Shown: piece after piece, positions 1 to 11,005 of the stretch | How the letters are laid out: each line of letters starts with the position of its first letter | Numbering within the stretch: position 1 is the first letter of the stretch | Origin: Limonium bicolor | Taxonomy: Eukaryota; Streptophyta; Magnoliopsida; Caryophyllales; Plumbaginaceae | Assembly: GCA_023374045.1 (NCBI GenBank) | Contig: CM041776.1 | Span: forward strand, 323,541,925 to 323,605,924 | Direction of reading: 5' to 3' | Length of the DNA: 64,000 nucleotides | Notes under the pieces: generated by a model | Seen by the model: the letters and a program-made list of their open reading frames with translations, nothing else | What the model was told of the DNA's origin: nothing | The model's database searches: none | Position numbers and translations under genes: made by a program

Positions 1-734
1 TCGAAATATTTTGGTTTTGTAGATAATTTTTAACATTGATTCTTAAACTCAAAGTATTATTAGCAACTAATCATATTTCTTTTTGTGTTAATTTCAAGGC
101 TTTTGAAGAGTTGGTAGACGGTTACAACGAAGGACATATAACCGAGGTGCTCGAAGAATGGGCAGAATTCATGAGCGTTAATGTAGGTTGCTTTTAGGGT
201 TTGGTAGGATTGAGTAGGATGATTTTGAAATTCTCATGAAACAATTGTCGTTTCTGTAAAGATTTTGTTGATGTTTGATTAATTTGCTCAAATTTGTAAA
301 TGTAAGTGGATTATTGCCCGTAGATAGGTTTGGTGGCTAATTAAATGGTGAAATGGTTGATCTAATGCCCCACTGTGGTGGCATTGTTAATTGCTATATC
401 TTAACAGGTTTGATTGATTTTGGGTGTGTGTGGTAGAATTGTAGGGTGGAATGGAAAAAAAAAACAACCTATTGCAGCGGTTCTTAGTAAGAACCGCTGC
501 AATAGGCCCCGTCAATATTTTCTGAAGAGACCCTATCGCAGCGGTTCCTTCAACAACGCTGCGATAGGTTGTTTTTTTTTAAAAAAAAGGTCTACTGCAG
601 CGGTTCTTTAACAACCGTTGCGGTAGAGTACCTACTGCGTTAGAGTACCTACGCGGCGGCACCCATCGCAGCAGTTTTCAACCGCTGCCATAGGTACCAA
701 ACAACCGCTGCGGTAGGGTCTTTTTCTACTAGTG
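1..734. mobile_element. CACTA (En/Spm-type) transposon, right terminal part
   Basis: The right terminus is CTACTAGTG ending at 734, the inverse of a CACTAGTAG terminal repeat, followed by a possible 3-bp target duplication (ACA, 735-737). Inside it, 468-720 holds several copies of a 15-bp subterminal motif (CCTATCGCAGCGGTT and variants) in inverted pairs that can fold as hairpins, for example 468-506. Such subterminal repeats are where En/Spm accessory proteins bind. The same motif occurs at the start of the CACTA at 15605, so both belong to one family. The left end lies outside the window. The stretch at about 100-178 could be a terminal exon of an element ORF, preceded by an AG acceptor, but I cannot identify the protein. 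Confidence 0.8.
468..720. repeat. Subterminal inverted repeats of the CACTA element
   Basis: Four to five inverted pairs of the GCAGCGGTT-type motif are present. 468-506 is a near-perfect 39-nt palindrome with 19-bp arms around a single base. A second hairpin lies at about 531-569. The later pairs (594-630, 665-718) are imperfect. Transposase-binding sites of this layout are known in En/Spm elements; the role here is inferred. Confidence 0.75.
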
Positions 735-779
735 ACAGTGAAATAAAACAATCCGGGATATTACCGCCACACCCACATC

Positions 780-1382
780 TAGGGCTGCCCAAAAAATTCT
801 GAAACCACGGTATCCGGCCAAAACCGAAGTAAACTGTACCTGTATTTAGGTTAACCATACCATTTCTTGCGGTATGGTTAACTGAACCATGTAAATTGAC
901 CGGTTTCGGTAACGGATTGAATTTTCTAGAATGGTTAACCGCACGGTCAACCGTGGTTAACCAATTATATGAACAATGAAAAACTTCAAATATTAATGTT
1001 CACCTTATATAATAATTAGTGTTAGCTATTGAGAGAATATACATATTATTACATTTTGTCACATATGTTTGATTTGTCACTCATGTTTTAGGTGAATGAT
1101 CAATGTTATACTATAATATTATTGGTATGGGTCTCATCAATAAAAAAAATATATGACTACAAGATTAACCGACAAAACCGAACCAAACTAAAGGTTAACC
1201 AGCCTAAATGGAATGGTAATGGTATGGAATTGAATTTTAGAAAACCGAATTAAATGGTTAATCGTATCCGGTTAACCTATCTAAATGGAATGGTAATGGG
1301 ATTGAATTTTAAAAAACCGAAAACCCAGTTAACAGAAAGCGGTTAACCGAATAAGGCGGTTAACCTACCATGGGCAGCCCTA
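780..1382. mobile_element. hAT-type MITE, 603 bp
   Basis: The ends are perfect 11-bp inverted repeats (TAGGGCTGCCC at 780, its complement ending at 1382), flanked by an exact 8-bp duplication CCCACATC (772-779 and 1383-1390). An 8-bp duplication with TAGGG-type termini is the hallmark of non-autonomous hAT elements. The interior is AT-rich, with many GGTTAACC-type words in both orientations and no coding capacity. Confidence 0.88.
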
Positions 1383-1390
1383 CCCACATC

Positions 1391-4300
1391 CATGGGTGTT
1401 AAGACTATCCATCAAACCAAAATATGTTTAAACATTTAGCTACTAGACAAATACATCTGATGTCGAAAACCCCAAATTGGTTAATAACATTATCAAGAAT
1501 TTCAGTGAGTATACTTCTACTTTCTACGTGGTGTCACAATTTCCCTACCCATGCCTCAACCATAGTTACCTGCGATAAGAAGATATATAGAACACACAGA
1601 AGGATCGCACGTTCAGTTGACACTGAGTAAACTACTACTACATGAAATAAAACTCATTTTGATTGAAAAGAACAAGTCTAATTTCACTCACAAAGATTTG
1701 TGTCCTTCAATATGTATTCCAACACAATCAATATCAAGACTCAACCATAATAGGGAACCCCGTTCACTGGCAACCAAAATCCACAAACGAACTCCCAAAC
1801 AATTGGGGTCGCAAATAAACAATTCCACCAACGAACACCCAAACTAGTGGGGTCACAAAATATAAACTCCCCTCACTCTAAGTCCTAAAGTATGCACACC
1901 TTTCTAAGGGTACTTATAACCACAAATAAGTAGATCTATAGAGCTTAAACTGCGATATAGTGGTCACACTGTAAAATAATTATTCCAATGTACAAATGTG
2001 TATGATTCAATCCAGTGAAGGTTCCCAAAAGCTGTTACAACCAATTCAAAAGAAATAATAATCACATCCTCAAAATCCCCAATTTATTCTCAAATTCCTA
2101 ATTCCACATTCAACCACAAGGGTTTAGCGAGCATAGTATTTTACCTCGAACTACGCCCACTAAGAATCAAAAATCACAAGGTTCTAGCAATCCCCGTCTG
2201 TGAACTCAGGATTTAGAATTTAAAAATCACACAATCAATGCAACACACAACTCACAATTGAAGATTCTTGATTTCTTAGATATCCTTACCCTTCAATATA
2301 GCTTCAACTAACACCAACAATGGAAAATGGAAGTTGCGTGAGAGGAAGGAGATGAGCAAGGTAAATGCAGGGAGAGAGAGATGTTGAGAGCGTGTTTAAT
2401 CATGGAAGAAAAGAAGTGAAGGTAAGAAGGAGAAGGAAAATAAGAGAAAAGGAAAATAATTAGATGGGAAAATAATTAGGAGGGAAAATAATTAGAAGCA
2501 AAATATCTAAAACAATATTGAGTTGTATTTTATCTACTCCCATATACTCCTTATCCCTACTTGAGAAGTAAGTTCCAATTTCCAATAATCCTCCATCATT
2601 AACATACTGATATTTAACAATTAATAATATCATGATTAGCTCCATTTTATATATAATATATGAAATACCCACGAATTCTCGAGTTAGAATAATATAATAT
2701 ATGGTTGGCGTGGGAAGGATGAACATTTTATTAGGATAAATATGATAAGGATGGATAGTCCGAGTTTAAGATTAATAGTAGGCCCAGGGAAGTTAAATAG
2801 TCATCTATTTTATTTTAACGATTATGATTAAATAGACTTTCCTTTATTTCCCACCGATATTACTATCTAGATATTTATCTTTACATTCTACAGACATTAC
2901 AACGTCAATCTAATTCTAAGAGTTCAAATCTAGTTTTACTTCCTCTTAATTAATTATTTTTAATCTCAAGAGTTCAATTCCAATTTTACTTCTTCCTAAT
3001 TAACTATTCTTAAGAGTTCAAGTCTAGTTTTACTTCTTTCAAATTATATATATATATATGTATATTGGGAAACCCTTATTCTTCTCCTGATTTAATTAAC
3101 GTTATCATTCTGGACTCTTCCCAACGTAATGGCATTCCTTGTATTTGAATTATCAACCCTTTTCTAATTTCATTCTCTTTCATTCCAAAATAAATAAACT
3201 AATTCCTCTCTAGATATTTTTACACTCATCCTCATCTTTACGAAACATCAGTCGTTGATTTCTCAGCTACTACAACAACTCATTTAAATAATTATTTATT
3301 TCTTCTAACTAAATATTCCTTAAGTGACTTATTTACACTTTTGAACTATTTACAACATTCATCTAATTACTTTCTATCCTTTTAAATAAATTACAAAACT
3401 GGTTTACTAAATATCTTTCCTTCTTAAAATATAGTTAAGATTCTATTTAAATCGTGAATTCCCCACTCCCTTCTTCTTCACCATGACTTACTACGCTCTC
3501 CTTCCCAACTAGATTATTCTGGTTTCTTCTCTTTTGAACTCTCAAATTCACGCTCTTCCTTCTGCCATTGTCAAACCTCTCCCCTGGTGTCAATTAGAGT
3601 TACGTCGGGTAAAGTCTACTACCTAGTTAGTGTATTTAATTATTTGATTGTGTTGGTAATTTCTGATTATTGGTCGTTATATATCTAGACCCAAATTACG
3701 ATGACGGGCGTTACTAGTAGTTCAGTGGATTATTCTCCTGAGGTGGTTTGACTATTCAGGTAAATCTCTATGCTCATGAATGTCTGATTTTATGGATTAC
3801 AAATTGGAGGAAAATGTTTTGGAGCTTCGGTTTTGTTATTGGAAGATAAATTATTCTCATATTGAAGTTTTGCAAATTGGGATTCTTCCCCGTGTATTGA
3901 AAATGGTTGAATTGGAATATTTTGGTGAATGATTTGATGGAGGATTTTTGAGAGATTTTCACAGGAATGATTACCATGTTTTGGGAGCCCCTAGGTGCTC
4001 CCTATTATTTATCTTTGCACTGTATACAATGACTGCAGTTATACTCTATGATCTACTCTATGGGACTGTTGTTTCATGGGGAGTGTGCACACTTAAGGAC
4101 TTAGGGTGAGGTCCCGGTTATTTTGTTTGACGGTCTCATAGGTGACTGTCCTAATATTATTGTTTGGCGGTCCCATAGGTGACCTCCGTGGTGGATTTGT
4201 GATTGTTTCCCGTTGAAAGCTCCCTGCTGATTTTGTTGGTTATTATTATTTATGGAAAATGATTCAATTGTTTAAGTCTTTATCTTTCCCTTGCCTGATT

Positions 4301-4820
4301 GGAAAATGGATAAAATGAACTTCAAAATGTATTTTACACATTGAGGTAGAATTTACTCAGTTTTTCTGATTTGTGCGATCCTTTCATGTTTTTATCTGTC
4401 GTTTTCTGATCGCGGGTACTAATGAATGACTTAGGGATTTGGGAATTGCGCTCTCACATAGGCTAGAGAAATATGAGTTATTCTAAGACAATAAATTGAG
4501 TTATGGTGTTTTCGGAATATAATGTTTTGGTTTATTATGATTACATTACCATAGTTGGTTTGAAATATTGGAACTTCTGCATATTATGAGATTATAAGTT
4601 TATTTAGTGGTTTTTGGTTGTTTTGATTTGGATCATTAGCCTATGCACCCAAAGGTTTGAGTGTGACGGTAACACCTTGGACTCGTAGACGTTCCGCTGT
4701 ATTTCCATGGTAACAATTGCTATTTTTGATATTTGAATGTTTATGCTACTTTGAACTTACTTAAATGGTTGTTTTCATACTTTTTCTGACTCTGTTTAGC
4801 TTTTGGATTTTGCATTTTAG
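1391..4820. other. AT-rich non-coding stretch, probable decayed LTR sequence
   Basis: No reading frame with recognisable domains is present. A degenerate direct repeat of about 38 bp lies near 4114-4190 (two copies of a CGGTC(T/C)CATAGGTGAC-containing unit). This repeat, followed by the palindromic array at 4823-5212 and a TGAAATACCCC start on the minus strand at 5362, keeps the order and roughly the spacing seen in the LTRs of elements B and C further right. I therefore suspect a minus-strand LTR, but found no left boundary or primer-binding site. Confidence 0.35.
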
Positions 4821-4822
4821 GA

Positions 4823-5212
4823 CCTGTCCGAACGTCTGTCCGGACATCGATGCTCGGACAGGCCCCAAGAGTTTATAATGGTGTCGCTGTATTGGGTGTG
4901 TCCAAACATCTGTCCGGACTTACATGTTCAGACATCATGTGAGGACGAAATCCAGCTTGTAAGTCTCGACTTATGTGTCAACTTACAAGTTTGGACCAAC
5001 GTTCGGACGCGCGCTGGTTTTAACTCTTAACTTGTGTCCGAACATCAATGTCCAGACACAAGTTCGGACCTCTTCTGATTTCACCCTCGACTTGTGTCCG
5101 AACTTCCAATGTCCGGACACAAGTTCGGACACTTCCATTTCCGGATTTTCTAAAACTCTAGACTTGTGTCCCTGTATCCAAACATCAGACGTCCAGACAC
5201 AAGTTTGGACGA
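4823..5212. repeat. Tandem palindromic array (TTGTGTCCGAAC core)
   Basis: Units beginning CTTGTGTCCG start at 5031, 5091 and 5163 (periods 60 and 72), with more diverged units upstream from about 4823. Each unit carries an inverted pair made of TTGTGTCCGAA and its complement around a short centre, so each can fold as a hairpin. The unrelated spacer between cores varies. The layout matches the arrays in the LTRs near 56600 and 62140. Confidence 0.8.
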
Positions 5213-5362
5213 AACTTGTTTTGCGGTTTTAGGGCTTGTTTGGAGTCTGTTTTTGAATCTGTTTGCGCCGTTAGATTTGTATTTTCATATACTTTTATTT
5301 GAGGTAAAATCCAGGGTGTTACAATATATGCTTATAGTTTATTCAAAATTTGGGGTATTTCA

Positions 5363-8300
5363 GTAACGTTCTCGACAACAATGGTTGCAAGAAGGTGATT
5401 GTAACATCAAAATACTCTTCAACAAGGTCCAATGTAGAAAGCGTAAGAATATGTTTCATGATCTAATAGAATCACACGAACAAAGGGCTTTAGGATGGGA
5501 AGGAGTAGATGAAGATGGAGCGGGGATATTTCATAGACTTATTCTAGACTACTTACCGTGTTGCAAATCCTCATCTCCTTGCATGTGTTAAGAACAGAGT
5601 TCCCTGGTAGTAAAATGCCTCTACGGGTGATACATATAGTAGAGAAGAGGTTCTTTTAGCTATTCAGGATATGCATTTTAATAAAGCACCGGGGTTAGAT
5701 GGGATTAATGGTGTAACAGCCCAGTTTAAGTTGTTGGTAGATATTGTTCGCTTTGATCAAAGTCTCACGGTTTTGTTTCTGAGAGTCAACCAGATACACC
5801 ACTCAAAACGTGTCTTACCATAGTGGCCCAGCAGAAGCGAAAGCCCTACCCATGGTAAATATTGTCCCATGTACGGTTTTGTTCTGGAGGGTCCACATAT
5901 ACACCTCATTATACGTGTCTTACCAGAGTGCGGAAGCCCTGTTCTTGGTAGATATTGTCCTCAGTGGGGTTTTGTTCCAGAGGGTTCACATATATAACAC
6001 TCCAAACGCGTCTTACCAGAGTGGCCCAGCGGAAGCGAAGCCCTGCCCATGGCAGATATTGTCCCATGTAGTTTTTGTTCTGGAGGATCCACATATACAC
6101 ATCTCTAAATTCGTCTACCAAGGAGAAGTGTCTACACCCAAATAAGGACTACTTCGTTCTCCCCTCCTACTAATGTGGGAGCTGTTTTGTGGCATACCGC
6201 TCACCCCCCTAAAGGGAGCCTAGCGCCCCCGCGGGACATTGGCACATCGATCCGACCACCAACTCTAATACCATAAGTAATATCCCAATTTAAAGTCACT
6301 GGTAGATATTGTTCGTTTGGACCGAAGTCTCACGATTTTGATTCTGAGGGTCAACCAGATACATGACTTAAAACGCATCTTACCAGAGTGGCCTAACGGA
6401 AGCGAATGCCCTACCCATGGTAGATATTGTCCCCTGTGGGGTTTTTTTCTGAAGGGTTCACATATACACCTCTTCGTATGTGTCTTACTAGAGTGGCCTA
6501 ACGAAAGCGCAAGCCCTCCCCATGGTAGATATTTTCCCCTGTGGGTTTTGTTTCGAAGGGTCCACATATACATATCTCCGAATGCGTCTTACCATAGTGG
6601 CCCATCGGAAGCGAAGCCCTGCCCATGGTAGATATTGTCCTCTGTGGGGTATTGTTTCAAAGGGTTCAGATATACACCTCTCCAAATGCGATACCAAGAA
6701 GGAATGTCCATACCCATTAAGGAGTGTTTCGTTCTTCCCTTCAAACGATGTGGAAGTCGTTTGTGGCATACCACTAGACGCGTTCAGAGAGGTGTATAGG
6801 TGGACCCTCCGGAACAAAACCTCACATGAGACAATATCAACCAGCGACTTGAAGTTTGGCTATTACAAATGGAGTTCTTCTTAAGGCCTACTGGGACATC
6901 ATATGTAATGACTTCATCAATGATGCTCTTATAGTCATTAATACAAATGTCATGCCTATAGGTCTAAATCATACCCATATAGTGTTGATCCCTAAAAAGA
7001 CAGAAGCCCATTTTATGCAAGACTATCGGCCAATCTCATTTTGTAATACTTTATACAGAGTAATCTCAAAATTCCTAGTGAATCGAGTTAAGAAAGTGAT
7101 AAAGTTTGTAATTTTCAATGATCAAGGTGCTTTTGTTCAAGGTCGTTTGATTCAGGATAAAACCATTATTGCTCATGAATTTATTCATTGCATGAAGATC
7201 TCACAGGCTTCTTGAAGGGGTCATTTTGCCCTTAAACTTGATATGACCAAGGCATTTGAACGTGTTGAATGGTCTTTCATTTTGACAGTCCTGAAAAGCA
7301 TGGGTTCCATGATCGATGGATCCAACTGGTAGAGAAATGTATTACATCGATTCATTTGCGGTTCTTGTCAATCGTAGCCTGGGTCAAACTTTCTCCCCCC
7401 CAAGAGGATTAAGGCAAGGTGACCCCTTGTCCTCTTTTTTGTTTGTCTGTTGTATGAAAGCTCTCTCCTCCAGCTAGAGGTCAACAACTCTCTCACGGGT
7501 GATTAGGGGTATATCTCTTTGGGACTTGGGGTTTGAAGTCACTAACTTGTTTTTTTATCAATGTGTTATCTCTGGGAGAGTGAATAAATCTAATGCCCAA
7601 CGTATCATGAATTTGATGATTGATGAATTTTGTGAGGCCTTGAGGCAAAGCAAAAATGTTATTAAATTTGGAATCATGTTTTCTGCATCATCGTCTGATG
7701 ATCTTCATCACCAAGTTTCATCCATCTTTGGGGTGAATGAGGTCATGGATTTAGGAATATACTTAGATTTTCCGAGCTATGTGGGGAAGCATAAGAATAA
7801 GATTTTCAGAAACATCAAAGCTCGGGTATACAAAAGAAGCCAATCATGGGACCGGTTGTTATCTCAAGCAGGTCCAGACATTCTCAAAAAATCTATTTTG
7901 TAGGCTATTCCCTCATACGTCATAGGTGTTAAACATTTGACAACGTCTTTACTTCGTGAAGTTCAGGGTGTAGTTCTTAAATTTTGGTGGACTGGGTCTT
8001 CTGCAAAAAAAATGGATATGTGGCCTTGGTTTCCATGATATTCGTTCTTGTAATGATTCTTTGCTCGCTCAACAATGTTGGAGGGTCCTTTAGAATCCCA
8101 AACTTCTTGTTTTCCTGTGTTTTATTAGTCAAATATTTCAACGGTAGCTGCATTATAGGTGCTCAGGCACGAATCCACCCTAACCTAGTTAGATCTTTAT
8201 GGGGATCATTAGCTCTGTTGAAGATAGGTGCGCGTAAAGTGGCAAGAGACAAAAGTTTAGTCTCTCTTACGGATCGATGGCTTTTAGAAAAACAAGGCGG

Positions 8301-9420
8301 TAGGCCTTGGATCTGACAGCTACCACAATTTGCTCAAGAAAATGGACGTTTATGTTTGTTGGCTAATCAATGAGGATAATTTCACTTGGAATGATCCTCT
8401 CATCAGAAATTGGTTCTCTGCAGAGGATGCTCATCTTATTCTACAAACGGTTCTCAGTCACATCAGGCATGTGGACAGTTGGTGCTGGGGAGAAACAAAA
8501 TATGGTCAATTCACAGTGAAGACTGCTTATTATTTGGCTACCTCCCTTAGCTCCTTTTCATCTATCTGTACCTCTTATAAGAGCTTGATTGGAGCTACTA
8601 TAAGAAGAATTAGCCGATGTCTAATCCCTACAAGAGTTACACTTGTTGCTTGGAAACTCTTTCAAGGCATTATCCCATGTAAAGCCCTTTTGAGACAAAG
8701 GTGTAATCTTATTGTGGTGGAATGGTGTTCGATTTGTGGGGTAGTAGAAAGCATCGTGCATGTCTTTGTACTTTGCATGGTGGTTAAATCTTTGTGGAGT
8801 CAACATGGTTTGGAGTGTCCTAGGGGAGTTCATGATGACAATGCCTTTCGTTGGATTTTATCATTGTGTTCGAACAGTAGCCTTCATGATGTTGGGAGAT
8901 TGTTAATGTCTATGTGGAAGGTTTGGTTTGCTAGGTGCCAGTTTCAATATGAGCATGCTTAATCTTTTGGGTAGGGAATGAATCAGACTAATTCTTTTCT
9001 AGAGACAACATGTTAGTTAAGCTCGACACCCAATATTTTGTTTGAGGAGGAGCGTGTTTCTGACCATGATTCTCTACATTCTTGATGGAAGTACAACACA
9101 TGAAGGATTAGGTATGGGAGCTGCGTGTAGCGGAGGGTATTACCAGAAGTATGGCTACATGGACTCCTAAGTTAACGAAGCTAAGTCTGTCCTTTTTTTA
9201 TTGAAGATAGTTAAATGTCTTGGGGTTACTTACTTCTATTAACGTACCGTCGAATTATCTGAAATATAAACTTTCTAAAAAAATAAATGAGTAGTTACAT
9301 TTGATGTTGAAATGGTGCTCAAGGAGATCATTGTCTTGGCGCTAACATTTCCTAAGGTTAATAAGGCTCCAAGTTGACAAAGGATGAAGTTTAGATGCTC
9401 ATGTCCTTACTAATTTAGGT
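5363..9420 (+). pseudogene. LINE (L1-type) ORF2 remnant: reverse transcriptase, zf-RVT, RNase H
   Basis: Translation in shifting frames gives the order of a plant L1-like ORF2. A QWLQEGDCN-type region lies near 5379-5550 and a NKAPGLDGINGV motif near 5680-5712. After the inserted TRIM, reverse transcriptase blocks follow at 6873-7300 (IVLIPKK, DYRPISFCN, LYRVISK, GAFVQGRLI, LKLDMTKAFERVEWSF). A cysteine-rich zf-RVT region spans 8330-8960, with the CSICG and HVF words. A decayed RNase H-like part runs to about 9420. Many stops and frameshifts make it non-functional. The endonuclease half is missing upstream of 5363, where an LTR boundary (TGAAATACCCC on the minus strand) cuts the frame. The joined words GLDGING and VLLKAYWDII show that the reading was continuous before the TRIM inserted. 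Confidence 0.85.
5712..6867 (-). mobile_element. Rearranged TRIM-like element inserted in the LINE
   Basis: It is flanked by an exact 5-bp duplication AATGG (5707-5711, 6868-6872) that restores the LINE reading frame when removed. The left end TGTAACAGCCCAG is the inverse of the 3' end of the TRIM LTR at 54979-55175; the right end GGCTATTACA is an LTR 3' end in direct orientation. The middle (about 6180-6283) resembles the TRIM interior read on the minus strand: a degenerate tRNA-iMet primer site near 6268-6280 and a purine tract. Each LTR-like half has three tandem units of about 98-105 bp starting near 5811, 5909, 6008 and 6374, 6479, 6583, each with GTCTTACCAGAGTGGCC-type words. There is no coding capacity. 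Confidence 0.75.
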
Positions 9421-9437
9421 AGAGTAAGATCTTTGAT

Positions 9438-9454
9438 GGGTGTGATTTGATCAT
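9438..9454. repeat. 17-bp LINE target-site duplication, left copy
   Basis: GGGTGTGATTTGATCAT is repeated exactly at 10544-10560. It brackets a minus-strand LINE fragment, with a short T run directly after the left copy, as expected for the poly-A end of a LINE inserted in reverse. Confidence 0.85.
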
Positions 9455-10543
9455 TTTTTTGAACAACTCATGTCATTAAGAAACAAGATTGCGTACAAGG
9501 TCCGGAAGATTGTCCGAACTCCATGTTCCGTGCATTGCATGCGACAAGCATGGTTGGCCACACAGTGTGCCTTTAAATTAGCATCTCTAGGAATATAGAA
9601 CCAAGATACCTCAGTAAAACCACCTAGATTAGCCAAAACACGATCTAAGATGTCAGTGGTTGATGTGAGAAGCGAAGTTGTACCCCCTGTGCATAGATAT
9701 TCAACTAGTGATTTGCTGTCAGACGGAAGCCGAAAACACGGAAGTCCAGCAATAGAAGCCGCAGTAAGCGCATGCTCTGTTGCTAACGCTTCAGCATCAG
9801 CTATTAAGCGTGGAGCCCGGGAGGCGATCATGCCAACAGAAGGAAGGCGCTTTGGAGCTTGAATAAGCCATGCAATACCAACGCGACCCAAGGCATCAAT
9901 ACTCACATCCACACTTATTTCGACCATGGATGAGTAATTCCGTCGATGAGAAGCAAGACTCGACATGGTAGTAGGTGACAAAGAAGTTGCGAGATGAAGA
10001 TAACTAACTGCTTGGCACCAACCTTGCCTGATGTCTACCACACTGACCATGATTAATCTGACAGCGGGCAAACCAAAGTTTCCAAAGATGACATAGCAAT
10101 AGCGCCACCTTGTGCTTGGAATGATGGAAACAAAAGTCAAAAAACCAATCCTGAAAACCCTTATCAGTTGTGACTGTCTTCGGTGGCATGGGAATGCCAA
10201 ACTGCAACCAGAATCGGTAAACCGATGGGCTGGTGAGCAGTGCATGCAGCATGGTTTCATTATTCTGGCAGAAATGGCAAGAAGTCGTCATATCCACTTT
10301 TATCCGATCCCTAATGACTGTTTTACAAGATAACATGTTCTTGATCAATTTCCAGCCAAACAACTTAACACGCCCTGGGAGTTGCAAACTCCATATGGCC
10401 TTAAAAACCTTTCATGTCGATGTCGCTTCCGACGTTGCCGGATCTGTGGCATGGCGAAGGCGTAAGGCAGCGTAATATGCGGAAGAGACAGTGAAAGCTC
10501 GAGACTTTGAAAGGCCCCAATACCATATTGAATATCATCCGCA
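9455..10543 (-). pseudogene. 5'-truncated LINE fragment: zf-RVT plus RNase H-like domain
   Basis: Read on the minus strand from about 10480 down to 9455, the translation shows a zf-RVT region with the words LPGRVKLFGWKLI and CHFCQNNETMLHALL. A frameshift near 10060 is followed by an RNase H-like RVT_3 region (start VEISVDVSID, then AEALATEHALTAA and SDSKSLVEYL) ending near 9451. It differs clearly from the plus-strand LINE next to it. The exact 17-bp flanking duplication and 5' truncation are typical of target-primed reverse transcription. It separates the older LINE from the promoter of the Nudix-like gene. Confidence 0.85.
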
Positions 10544-10902
10544 GGGTGTGATTTGATCATATTCGTTCTGGTATCAAAATTTTGGTTCACCCTTGATATT
10601 TTGAAGAAAAACAATTCGCCACTAAATATCTTTTCGCCAGAAAATAATCGGTTAGGCAGCATACACGCATTAAGCGCGCTTAGCACATCTCTCCTATACA
10701 AAAAACAAACTCAAATCTCGTACCCAGTGGCCTCACTTTCGTTTATCTATCCAGCGAAACCACTTTCGTTTATCTGTTTCTATTCGTGGCCTACGGCGAG
10801 CCTCAATCTCCTTCTTTGCTCTTCCTCCAATCAGCCCTTCGTTTATTTCGCCCCTTAGATTCTCCATCATCAAATTAGTCGGTGATTAGTTCTGAACCAG
10901 CC

Positions 10903-11004
10903 ATGGTCATATACCTCTCCTCGCTTCAATCCAACCAATCCATCTCAAACCCCCCATTATCTCCATCATCGTCGCCCGATCATCAAAGCCTCCGCCGCCA
11001 CTAA
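10903..11004 (+). CDS. Upstream ORF of the Nudix-like gene (33 codons)
   Basis: An ATG in CCATGG context at 10903 opens a 33-codon frame, rich in Ser and Pro, that stops at 11002-11004. One base separates its stop from the ATG at 11006. It lies in a CT-rich leader. Such an arrangement can lower or couple downstream translation. The 11258 start may be the one actually used, in which case both upstream ATGs are in the leader. Whether it is translated is unknown. Confidence 0.35.
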   Translation: MVIYLSSLQSNQSISNPPLSPSSSPDHQSLRRH

Positions 11005-11005
11005 C

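Noticed and set aside
4823..5212. CRISPR-like array (regular repeats with varying spacers)
   Set aside because: Plant nuclear DNA, imperfect repeats, variable period and no cas genes; a minisatellite in retrotransposon-like sequence.
5810..6884. Several frames of about 100-120 codons on both strands in the TRIM-like element
   Set aside because: They are shadows of tandem units of about 100 bp; TRIMs do not code, and none has family features.
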